NCBI GenBank assembly: GCA_963565915.1
Contig: OY751486.1
Span: forward strand, 5,208,001-5,272,000
Source of the DNA: Entoloma clypeatum
Taxonomy: Eukaryota; Basidiomycota; Agaricomycetes; Agaricales; Entolomataceae
Length of the DNA: 64,000 bases
Reading direction: 5' to 3'
Translations under genes and position numbers: made by a program
Notes under the pieces: generated by a model
Told to the model about the DNA's origin: nothing
The model's input: only the letters and a program-made list of their open reading frames with translations
The model's database searches: none
Shown: piece by piece, positions 53,030-62,328 of the stretch
Layout: every line of letters starts with the position of its first letter
Position numbering within the stretch: position 1 is the stretch's first letter

Positions 53030-55735
53030 TTATTGTGGTCGAGACGGGTTCTGCCGATGGAAATCACGGATCAAATCTTGAGCGTTCTGAACATTAGCTC
53101 GAGGTTCCCATGTGTTCTCTTCTGGGCCATATCCTTCCCACTGAACGAGGTACTGGATCTTTCCGCAGAACTTTCAAGAGTCCAGGATCGTAGACACATG
53201 GTACTCTTCTCGTCCTTCGACGATGATCGGATCAGGGGCTGGTTTCTTTTTCTGGATGGCGTACTTCGGAGTTTCATATGGTGACAACAGGGTCTCGTTG
53301 AACACAGGGTGAATCATCTTCCAAGTCTTCGGAAGATCAAGAAGGTACGCGCTAGCTCCTTTCTTCTCTAGGACTTTGAATGGTCCATGTCAGAGTGCAT
53401 CAAGTTTCTTTGAGGGTCGATTGGTCCTGATGTTAGTCCCTTCCAGCCACACCTTGTCTCCGATGCGGTAGTCCCGAGACGGACTTCGCCGTGTGTCAAC
53501 TGTCTTCTTCATCTGATCCTGTGCTTGTTTCAGCGCAGCATTGGCTTCTTCTCGTGCCTGTTTGAGTTTTTTCAAGAAGTCGTTGGCAGCTGGGTTGGTA
53601 TCTTCTAACACGAGTTCTCCCTTCCACGGATGTAAACCGTAGTTGAGGTAGAATGGGGTGTGCTTCGTTGCCTGATGTTCTTTGTCATTGTACTGGAACT
53701 CTGCGATTGCGATCCATTCTGCCCAATCATCCTGTAGGTGGTTGACAAAGTTTCATAAGAATGCTTCTGTTTCCTGATGCGATCGCTCGGCCTGTCCATC
53801 AGTCTGTGGGTGGTATGCGGTGGACAGGTTCCTCTTGATCCCTAACATGCGGCAGAGTATCTCCATGAACTTTGCAGCGAACTGCGGTCCCCTATCGCGG
53901 ATGATCTTCTTGGGGATCCCATGAAGCTTCCATATCTGATTCCGATAGATCTTGGCTAATCCTTCAGCCGATAGTTCCACGGTTGTCGGAATGAGGTGAA
54001 GCATCTTCGAATGTCTATCCGTGATGACCAGAATTGCGTTTTTTCCATCAGATTCTGGTATCGGTCCCACAACGTCGATCCCTATGTCTTCCCATGGGTG
54101 ACTTGGTGCTGCATGGGGATGTAGCGGAGCATGTCGCTTTTGTCGGTTAATCTTGTTGCGTTGACAAGTGTCGCAACCCTTCACGTACTTCTTCACATCA
54201 TGCAGTATGGTAGGCCACCAGTAGGTGCGAGTGAGGAGTTCATGTGTCTGGTACTGTCCTGGATGTCCAGCCACTGGTGCATTGTGTGACTCAAACATCA
54301 ATTCTTGTCATAATTGTGGGTCTGGCGGGACATAGACTCGTTCTCCTGCATAGGTGATCCCATTCTCCTGCTGATACCAATGAGGATTCTTTTTTAGGCC
54401 CTGCACTACTTCTGTCTCCATGTGGTTTGAACCCTTGATGCGTGCGATCCACGGATTTTCAATGGTTGTGATGTTTCCAATTTTGATGGAATCAGATGTT
54501 TCACCCCCTTCAAAGAATTGTTCCTCTGTGAACATCTCCATTTGTACCACATCTTCTGATTCCAACCGTTTCAAGAATAGTCCCTCCTTGAGCATTTGGT
54601 CACTGTCCTGTGGTTCGAGTTCCGCTTCATACCAGGGTAAGCGTGACAGGATGTCCGCTTTTGCATTGGTCTTGCCGGGCACATGCCGTAATTCGAAGTC
54701 ATAGTCTTGTAACTTCATTTTCCAGCGTCGCTGTCGTTGATTTAGGTCCTGAGGACGACAGAAATATTCCAAGTTCTTGTGATCGGTCAAGATCTCGAAA
54801 CGTTCCCTGGCTTCAAGCAGATAGTGTCTCCAATCTTTCAATGCTTCCACGACCGCCAGGAGTTCCTTGTCGTATATCTCGTAATTTTGTTCGGCCGCAG
54901 ACATGGTCCGCGACAAGAACACAATGGGGTGCCGTTTGTCGTTTTGCTTCTGAGAGAGTACTGCTCCAATTGCATAGCCCGATGCATTGGTTTCAACCCT
55001 GAACTGTCCCTCTGGTTTCGGTAATGCCAAGACCGGCGCCGATGTAATTGCCCGTATGAGACCTTCAAAGGCTTGCTGCTCTGTTGGTCCCCAAGTAAAT
55101 GCCATACCGCCTGTGAGCGCGGTGAGAGGCTTTGCGATGTTTGAGTACCCTTCAATAAATCGTCGATAGAAGTTAGCAAATCCAAGGAACTTCTGAACTT
55201 CCTTTTTTGATGTGGGTGCTCGCCAGTTTCGAATTGTATCCACCTTCTCAGTTTCCATCTCAACACGTCCCTCACCAACCACATATCCCAATATAGGACA
55301 TTTCGTTACTTCCCATAAACACTTCTTCTCCTTTAGGAACAAATCATTGTCCAATAGGATCTGTAGGATTTCTTCAGTGTTTCGCGCGAGTTCTTCCTTG
55401 GTTTTACCGATAACCACGATGTCATCCATGTAGATCACGCAGATACGTCGGCGGATCTGGTCCCGGAATAGACTAGCCATCATTTGAGAGAACGTTCCCG
55501 GGGAGTTGCAAAGACCGAAAAACATGACCAATAGTTCGAACAACCCTCGACTGGTGAGGAAGGCAGCTTTCCATTCATCGCCCTCCTTAATCCGGACGTT
55601 GTTATAGCCCCACATGATGTCCATTTTATTGAAGTAGACCGCATCTTTCAGTACGTCCAAGAGATCGGATATTAGTGGGAGTGGGAACTTGTCTTTGACC
55701 GTGAATTTATTGACCATGCGGTAATCTTGTACCAA
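53030..55735 (-). pseudogene. pol: Gypsy copy 3 pol: RT to chromodomain
   Basis: RT, RNase H and tether are intact in one 475-codon frame (55735-54308), including YMDD near 55425 and PILGYVVGEG without the insertion seen in copies 1 and 2. TGA codons occur at 54308 (shared with copy 2), in FL*N at about 53753 (shared with all), at about 53390 and in the chromodomain at about 53177. A TGA also replaces the Arg codon just upstream of 55735. Integrase motifs (GCDTCQRNK, RDRGPQF) and the chromodomain are readable across the stops. Confidence 0.88.
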
Positions 55736-56520
55736 TCATTTGGAGCCATCCTTCTTGTTGATAAAGAAGCAAGGGGAGGCATAAGGGGATTTGGACAGAC
55801 GGATCTTTCCTGTTGCTAGACCCTCGTCAATGAATGCATCCAATTCCTCTTGTTCCTTTTGCGTCATAGGATATGTATTTCCCCCTAGTTCCTTTGGTGT
55901 GTCTGGTGTAAGTTCGATACCATGGTCCCATTCCCTCTCCTTTGGGATCTTATCAAAGTTTTCTTTCTCGAAAAGATGAGCAAATCGTTCAACATATGAG
56001 GGTCGTTTGGTTGTGGGAGGTGGTGTGGGAGTGACAGCTTCCAAGATAGGGTCTCCAGGTTCCATTTCTGATCCGACTTTTTGGGTGCATCTTTGTCGCG
56101 CACCTCAACCATGCAAACTCGGTGTTTGCGACCATTAAGGTTAACCCTGAAATCCAAGTGTTTGGTTCGACATGTTGTTGGGCACCGGTTAAATGTTACC
56201 GCGCCGGTTGTCCAATTGATTGTGGGGTTGTGGTGCACCAACCAGTCATGTCCCAAGAGCATGTCCGTTCTCCCAATGTCCAGTACCATTGCTTCCATGG
56301 TTTCCTGATGTGCTCCCAAATCCAGTTTGACTTTGGCAAGTTGGCTCGCTTTCTGTTGTCCATTTGGTGATCCATCTGCATTTAGAATTGCTATGGGTGT
56401 CACGTGGGGAGGTTCTGTTCGCGTACTATTCTGGGATGGATGCATGTGCGCTCACATCCGCTGTCAACCTCAGGTTGGATAACCTTTGGTCCTCGTCGTG
56501 TTTTGAGCTGAGCTAACAGC
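55736..56520 (-). CDS. pro: Gypsy copy 3 protease and RT N terminus
   Basis: The retropepsin second half (MLLGHDWLVHH) is in 56445-55885, and VDSGC is at about 56460. The RT start MEPGDPIL opens at 56065 in the -1 frame, overlapping by 181 bp, exactly as in copy 1. An in-frame TGA at 55733-55735 separates this segment from the rest of RT. Confidence 0.78.
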
Positions 56521-56554
56521 CTGATTTCTCGTCTTTTCGGCGGGTTATCTCCCT

Positions 56555-57442
56555 TCACAGTCTTAGTCGACGCAGCGGCTCGCTTGGCAGGGATGACATA
56601 GGTTCTATGGCTTCTAATATTGTGGTTTCATCATTCTCGGCATCTTCCTCAGACACCTTCCTAACCCTTCCGGAGTTCTTCTTCGGTTTGCGGCAGTTGC
56701 GCGCGATATGGCCTTCTTGGTCACAGTTGAAACACTTGCGACCATCTTTCTTCTTTGGAGCGCTACAGTCTTTAGCCAGATGACCGAAGCGCTGACAGTT
56801 GTAGCAGCGGGCTACTCCTGCTTTGTCGATCTCCATGGCTTTGCCCTGACCACCATAAGTGGTACCCGATCTGGTGCGCATGTCGCCGCCACCTCGGATG
56901 ACCAGTGTGTGTCCTTCCATCTGTCGTCCCTTGTTTTGGATCTCCTTTGCGTAATCGGTGTATGTCTTGCCATCACTAGCCACTTGTTCAGAGATTCTGC
57001 AGTTGACGTTCTTCTCTAGGATGTATTTCCCAGTTTCTTTGCCAAGGTTTGACAGCTTCAAGAGTCCTTCAAATTCATCCAAGAATTCATCAACAGTGCG
57101 TTTCTCTTGTTTCAGGACTTCGAGTCTTGCTTTGGCAGCAACCGACTTGTTGGCAATGGAGAATCGTGTGGCAATATCATTGGAGAAACCTAGCCAGGTG
57201 ATGTTCTCATTGTCAACAGCAAGAGCGTCTAACTTGTTACTGGCCCAGTGCCTGCCGGACCCTTCCATCATGCGGGATAGTACCGCAAGAATCTTCTGAT
57301 TGTCTGTGAGGCTCTTTTGGAACCTGATGTATAGTTTGGTGGCTTTCCACCATTTGTCAAAGGTGTATCTGTCCTTGAACATCCCAGGATCCTTGATGAT
57401 CTTGGATGTATCCATTGTTTGTACTGCTGGAGCTTCTGCCAT
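56555..57442 (-). CDS. gag: Gag, intact core with two zinc knuckles, copy 3
   Basis: 295 residues from MAEAPAVQTMD. The capsid-like region is followed by CYNCQRFGHLAKDC and CFNCDQEGHIARNC. The frame is uninterrupted, unlike copy 1. Upstream, 57771-57445 begins MSYSKQQIY and would join this frame but for a 7-base deletion relative to copy 1 near 57537, so the native N terminus is longer. Confidence 0.85.
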   Translation of the reverse strand: MAEAPAVQTMDTSKIIKDPGMFKDRYTFDKWWKATKLYIRFQKSLTDNQKILAVLSRMMEGSGRHWASNKLDALAVDNENITWLGFSNDIATRFSIANKSVAAKARLEVLKQEKRTVDEFLDEFEGLLKLSNLGKETGKYILEKNVNCRISEQVASDGKTYTDYAKEIQNKGRQMEGHTLVIRGGGDMRTRSGTTYGGQGKAMEIDKAGVARCYNCQRFGHLAKDCSAPKKKDGRKCFNCDQEGHIARNCRKPKKNSGRVRKVSEEDAENDETTILEAIEPMSSLPSEPLRRLRL

Positions 57443-57444
57443 GT

Positions 57445-58166
57445 CTAGAGTCTGCGGAGGAGAAGAGGGGTCAGGTTGTTGGGATGAAGATGGGGTTCAG
57501 GATACAGGTAAGGATTGAAAATGAGTCCCTGTTCTAGTTCAATATCTGACTGTGCGGAGTCAAAAGTAAATTTGTCAGGGGACTCATCAGCGGAATCTGT
57601 GGCAAAATGTTTGGGGTATTTCCTCTGTAGATCTCTAAGGAATCTCTGTTCCCGTGCGTCTGTTGGTCGCGCGAAGGGATCAAGTCTCTCATTCCATGCC
57701 CAACAGTTGTACTCGGTCTGTTGCTCTTCGGTGGTGAAGTGGGTGTAGATCTGCTGCTTCGAGTAAGACATGATGATGTGGCTCTGAGACGTCTCAATGT
57801 GAGTGTCCTAATCAATCTTCTGATAACGGTTGTCTGGACACCGATAAACTCTCTGATCTCTGTGATCCAACCTGTCTGAGGTTCTTCTTGAACGCGAAAA
57901 CTTTCAAGTTCGTTCTGTCAGGCATTATAGCGCGCGATCTGGTGTTGCCAAGCAAGATGGATGCTCTCTGCTATCTCGCCGTGGGGGCGATGCTCATTGT
58001 TGTCTAGTTCTTTGTCAAGCACCTGCTGTAGGATGTGATGGATCTCCGATTCGATGTACTGCTGGATGAGCATAAAATCAATACTGTCTCGAGGACTTAG
58101 CTCCTCCTGTCGGGCTTCTGGCATGCTGAATGGGTTACTGGTGAAGTCTTCAAAGAAGCATGACAT
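57445..58166 (-). pseudogene. Leader and Gag N-terminal frames, copy 3
   Basis: MSCFFEDFTSNPF opens at 58166 and stops after 82 codons at 57918, where copy 1 reads on. MSYSKQQIY opens at 57771 and is thrown out of the gag frame by a 7-base deletion. Between them the two copies indicate a leader ORF followed by an overlapping Gag frame. Confidence 0.5.
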
Positions 58167-58251
58167 CTTGACTCATCTGGTAGTTGCTCTCTTCGCTCTG
58201 GGCGAACCTAACGAGATTTAGCAACTTGTTATGCTTAACAAACCGTTCCAA

Positions 58252-58311
58252 AAGACCAGTCTCAGTCTTGGTCTTTTCTTTTTTGGCCAAAAAACTGGAC
58301 CGGACCAAACC
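58252..58311. other. 60-bp insert of hAT-end-like sequence
   Basis: Lies between the truncated LTR and the solo LTR. It contains AGACCAGTCTCAGTCTTGGTC and ACTGGACCGGACC, similar in style to hAT subterminal repeats seen at 13985 and 50340. Probably a remnant of an element end. Confidence 0.4.
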
Positions 58312-58709
58312 TGTTATGCTTAACAAACCGTTCCAAGGTTCGGGCAGAGTATGCAGGAAGTGGAAAGGCGAAGAGCAATGTGATTGCTAAATCTAAGGAA
58401 TCTAACTATGCTACAGAGGGTTTATATAGGTACTGACTATAGGCCATAGCGGATGAGTCAGTACTGCGGAAGGCAGTGCGCATGAGTAAGGCGACTGCGG
58501 AAGGCTATGTACAGTGAGTAGGCTGACTGTGGAAAGCGAGTCAGCGTGGGAGCCAAGTATACTAAAGGGGATGATGAAGTAAGGTAGTGAGTCAGACTGG
58601 GAATCGAAGGTTGCGAAAGTAGACATTAGACATAGTAAGTTTGTAGGCGCCGCGTTCGGATGATAGGTAAAAGATATGATGTGGTCCTCATACCGTAGAG
58701 TCCGTAACA
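58312..58709 (-). repeat. Solo LTR of the Gypsy family
   Basis: 398 bp, TGTTATGC to CCGTAACA, close to the LTRs of copy 1. Flanks AAACC (58307-58311) and GAACC (58710-58714) match at four of five bases. This is consistent with an independent insertion that lost its body by LTR-LTR recombination. It truncates the gag of another element. Confidence 0.8.
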
Positions 58710-58766
58710 GAACCTTTGAACACTAGTGGTGGGACGAAACCTCATTGTGATTTCAGTGACTAGCTC

Positions 58767-59186
58767 TCAATAAGTTGGCCAGTCTTCTGATTCCATACAT
58801 TGATTTAGACGGGTTTCCCCATAGACTCCTGCTGTGGGTCCATCCAAACATGACCACACTGCAATGCACACTTCTTCTTCTTCATTGAATAGCTCCTGGT
58901 TGACCCTGAGCCAGGTGAGCATCTTAGTCCACCATACTGTGAACATTGCTTTGGATCCATTATATTTGCCGGGATTGGCAGCGACTTCTAACTTCCTTCC
59001 ACGGTTGTTATTCTGTGGTGGGGGTGGGGCATGGTCGAATGGAGGTAAGGGAGTGGGCGCATGTTGTTGTTGGAATTCTTCCTCAAACTGGGCATCGGTT
59101 CCTTCTGCCATTATGAGAGGTTGTGTGGGGGAGGGGTTGTTAGAACAATAGTTCCTTGCATCAGGCGCATGACCCTGTTCTGACAC
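58767..59186 (-). pseudogene. gag: Gag N-terminal fragment of the other LTR element
   Basis: Encodes a Gln/Pro-rich N terminus, then KYNGSKAMFTVWWTKMLTWL and a helical acidic block, typical of Ty3-type Gag, stopping at SEDWPTY. It is truncated before any zinc knuckle. Sequence unrelated to the chromovirus Gag. Confidence 0.65.
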
Positions 59187-59571
59187 TTAGGTGAAAAGTA
59201 ATCTAAAAGAAAAAACCCAAAGAGCAATCTGATTACTCAGGTAGCCGATTTACCTGAGCAAAGGAAGATCTAGGAAAAAATGAAATCCATGCAGTCAGAA
59301 CCCCTACCTGCGCTGGATTTATCAATATCCGGAAATAGTATCAGAGATCGGAACACATTTTGCGATCTAGATGTGTACAGTCTTCTCTTCCAAACCGTCA
59401 CATGCGCCAGCAGGGTTACCTCAACATGGGATGGGCTCAATGATTCCCTGTGTGTCTCGAATGGCAATGCTAGATATGGTGGGTGCACCAAGCATTTCTC
59501 TTCTTATCCCTGAAGTCCAGGAGATCCCCCTAAAGTGTTTGGGCAGGCAAGTAGAAAAGAGCTTGTTCTTC

Positions 59572-59880
59572 TGTTGAGGTGATGCTAAGTCAAATGACGT
59601 CGCAAGCCCAAATGGTTGAACTTAAGATGAGGAACATGGAATGGTAAGGAAAGGCTGTATTGCCAAGAGACCCAGTGGGAATCTCAAGAGAACAAGCTAA
59701 CAAATACAAGAGAAAGTGGGCTACTTATATACTGTAATACATGTGGTGTACATGTGTCGCGCAGCCATAGATATGATGAGATATGATATGATGAAGATAA
59801 GATGGGATAATAATCTAGATTAGATGAGATGAGATTAGATTAGATAAGATAAGGTGAAAAATGAAAGTACGATCATAACA
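59572..59880 (-). repeat. Candidate LTR, 309 bp
   Basis: TGTTGAGGTGAT...GATCATAACA on the plus strand, with TG...CA ends and an internal TATA box. Identified from a single copy, so boundaries are provisional. Confidence 0.55.
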
Positions 59881-59929
59881 ATTTATTGTTCATTGCTAAT
59901 TATGTTCTATCTAGTCCTTGATCCAACAT

Positions 59930-60040
59930 GCAAAACAACATATGTGGATGCAGCCTGGGGTGATGAATGGGTTAAAACCTATATGGACTGACTCTGAAAC
60001 ATTGTAAGTCTATTTCTCTTGAGGCTTCATATCGTGCTGA
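59930..60040 (+). pseudogene. Possible hAT transposase fragment
   Basis: The frame reads VLDPTCKTTYVDAAWGDEWV, followed by stops. The LDP-x2-K-x2-Y...W-x-x-EW pattern resembles the region before the dimerisation domain of hAT transposases. Only about 35 codons remain, so this is tentative. Confidence 0.35.
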
Positions 60041-60120
60041 GATTGTTTGATAGTATATGAAATATTATACCACATACAATGCCTCAAAGAGAGAGAACAT
60101 CAGGCCCATGGCTACAAGAG

Positions 60121-60251
60121 TGTTACGAACTATATGCTATGTTGACGACCTCATCATTCTTTTTACTCATTGGCCCATCTCAGCGCCCTCTTACTTATTT
60201 ACTATGACACAGCATCTCCTTTCTCTCACTTCGCTCCCGCATTGACTCACC
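60121..60251 (+). repeat. Gypsy-family LTR relic, first half
   Basis: Begins TGTTACGAAC and matches the family LTR in plus orientation (TTTTACTCATTGGCCC, CAGCGCCCTCTTA, ACTTCGCTCCCGC) with many substitutions. It stops where the insertion at about 60252 begins. Confidence 0.65.
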
Positions 60252-61596
60252 TTCATCAGTAAATCCTGATTTTTCCCACAGCATGACATAGCAAATTACC
60301 GAAGCTGATAGCATCCTATAGCAACCAACCTTAGCCAATAGAAGCCACTAGCATCAACAGCTTGTATAGGGTGTTATAACATGACAGGGGCATAGAATCT
60401 ACACCACCATAGAACTTTGCCTGCACTAGACATTTTCTGAGGCATGTTGAATCAAAAATCATTCGAAGTCATTTCAATCTCTGCTTGATTTTGCTTGGTG
60501 AGTTGAAACTTAAACTGATTTGATGCTCCATCATTACTGTCCACCGGCCTCCACTATGACTTGTCCGACAACCTCCACTCACGCCCAACAGCTGCCACTC
60601 GTGTACAATGGCCTTTGCTAGTGCCCAACAGCCGCCACTCATGCCCAATGACCTCAACTTGCTCCCAATGACCTCAACTTGCGCCCAACGGCTGCCACTC
60701 ATGCCCAACAGCCTTTGCTTGTGCCCAACGACCTTAGCTTGCGCCCAATGGCCGCCACTCATGCCCAACAACCTCAACTTGCTCCCAACAACCTCAACTT
60801 GCATCCAATGGCTGCCACTCATGCCCAACGGCCGCCTCTAGTGCCCAACAACCTCAACTTGCTCCCACCGACCTCAACTTGCGTCCAACGACCTCCAGTC
60901 GTGCCCAACAGCCGCTCCTGGTGCCCAACGACCTCAGCTCATGCCCAACGGCCTCAACTTGTGCCCAATGGCCTCCACTCATGCCCAACAGCCGCCTCTA
61001 GTGCCCAATGACCCCAACTTGCACCCAATGGCCTCCACTCGTACTCAATGGCTGCGTCTCATGCCAAATGGCTTCCACTCGCGCCCAATGGCCGCCCCTA
61101 GTGCCCAACGACCCCAACTTGCGTCCAATGGCCTCCACTCATACTCAACGGCCACCCCTCACGCTGAATGGCTTCCACTCGTGCCCAACAGCTTCAGCTT
61201 GCGCCCAACGACTTCCACTTGCGCCCAACATCCTCAGCTCTGGCCCAACAGCCACCCCTCATGCCCAATGGCCTCTGCTCATGCTGCAGATTTCTTGGGT
61301 GTGAGGAGTACTAGATGGTAGACTTTTGTACATATGATGTCCATAATTACAGATTTTTATATATTTCACTTTTTTTGTGTCCACACCCATCCAGATTGTG
61401 CTGACTAAGGTACTATACTATGTGATCTATATGTGCTAGCCGAGCTAGGATGCTAGGATGCTACATGGCATTTCCTAGATGGGGTGTGGGAATTTATAGC
61501 ATGACATAGATAAGAACCTTCACTATGGGTCTATGGCACTGTGTAGGGCTATGGGTCTATGGCACTGTGTAGGGCTATGTAGGGCTAGTTTATAAG
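60252..61596. mobile_element. Insertion with CATCAGTA ends carrying a minisatellite
   Basis: It starts CATCAGTAAATCCTG and ends AAGTACTGATG, similar to the CATCAGCAAAYC MITE termini, and lies between the two halves of the LTR relic. It contains TAGCA-rich repeats, the 20-bp minisatellite and, near its end, two direct copies of GGGTCTATGGCACTGTGTAG. Boundaries are approximate. Confidence 0.45.
60541..61290. repeat. 20-bp minisatellite, inverted third copy
   Basis: GCCCAACGGCCGCCACTCAT-type units with 20-base spacing, the reverse complement of the arrays in the hAT-like elements. Long open frames on the plus strand across it are artefacts of the repeat. Confidence 0.85.
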
Positions 61597-61619
61597 TACT
61601 GATGTTCCGCAGTAGTATT

Positions 61620-61708
61620 ACTCACTCTGCAGTCAGCTTACTCATTGTACATAGCATTCCGCAGTCACCTTACTCATGTGCACTGCTTTCCATAGTACTG
61701 ACTTCATT
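61620..61708 (+). repeat. Gypsy-family LTR relic, second half
   Basis: CTGCAGTCAGCTTACTCATT through CCATAGTACTGACT continues the LTR interrupted at 60251. It is then cut by another TAGCA-rich insertion starting CATTAGCAAAC. Confidence 0.65.
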
Positions 61709-61950
61709 AGCAAACTGTGATTTTGATCAAACCAAACTATAGCAAACACACTCAAAGTCATAGCACCACATAGCATTGCGGAGTGCCACACCGTCTTATA
61801 GCATTCCATAGCATTCCATCGGGTGGTACCGTTGTAGCTAAATAGCATTCCATAGTCACATAACATTTCATAGTCATATAGCATTTTGTAGTATACTGTA
61901 CTGTCATAGCATGACATAGCCTGATACTATAACTGCCCCAGTAGTATTAT
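61709..61950. repeat. TAGCATxxCATAG-rich repeat sequence
   Basis: Starts CATTAGCAAACTGTG and consists largely of CATAGCATTCCATAG-type short repeats up to the Copia LTR. Probably a relative of the CATCAGCAAAYC MITE family. No gene. Confidence 0.45.
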
Positions 61951-62260
61951 TGTTGAAGTTCCACCTGGGCGCTAGCCACAGGTGTACTGAGCAACATAGC
62001 TACAGTGGAAGTACTCTACGATACCGCTATGGTCACTTACATGGTTTGGAGGGGGTAAGGCTAGTGAGAGCGGTTGAGGCTGGTGAGAGCGATGGAGCTG
62101 GTTAAGAGTCAAGAGACAACTTGTTGATATTGACAGTTTCCTGGTCTTATATACCGTACTACTGTTTGTACCAACCAAATAAGTATGTAATCAAAGATGT
62201 GTAAAGGTCATGTGATGTAATCTAATCTAATCTAATCTATGTGATGGAAAAGTTTCAACA
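61951..62260 (-). repeat. 3' LTR of Copia copy 2
   Basis: 310 bp, TGTTGAAGTTCC to AGTTTCAACA on the plus strand. It is clearly more diverged from the copy 1 LTRs than they are from each other. Confidence 0.9.
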
Positions 62261-62328
62261 CCCCCCCATATTTAGTACATACTTCTAAATACATCTTACT
62301 TTTTCCCATATAGGTACTCTTTCTTCGC

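Larger units (their letters stand above)
52123..58251 (-). mobile_element. Gypsy chromovirus, copy 3, with damaged 5' LTR
   Basis: The left (3') LTR is 52123-52490, 368 bp, clearly diverged from the LTRs of copies 1 and 2. The right (5') LTR is reduced to about 25 bp (58227-58251). Internal order is as in copy 1. No matching target duplication is found (TCATC on the left), so the copy is probably a recombinant. It has the best-preserved gag and RT of the three. Confidence 0.88.
58740..59880 (-). mobile_element. 5' fragment of another LTR retrotransposon
   Basis: A candidate LTR (59572-59880, element strand TGTTATGATCG to CCTCAACA, with a TATATAAG box near 59731) is followed by a ~385-bp leader and a Gag N terminus. 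The rest is missing beyond the solo LTR. The LTR contains a GATTAGATTAGAT tract resembling that of the Copia LTR. Confidence 0.6.

Noticed and set aside
60541..61290. CRISPR-like array
   Set aside because: Units are contiguous 20-bp repeats without unique spacers, and the sequence is eukaryotic.
60608..61321. Repetitive Met-Pro-Asn-rich open frames
   Set aside because: Same 20-bp minisatellite in the other orientation; no start context, no introns, no homology beyond the repeat.
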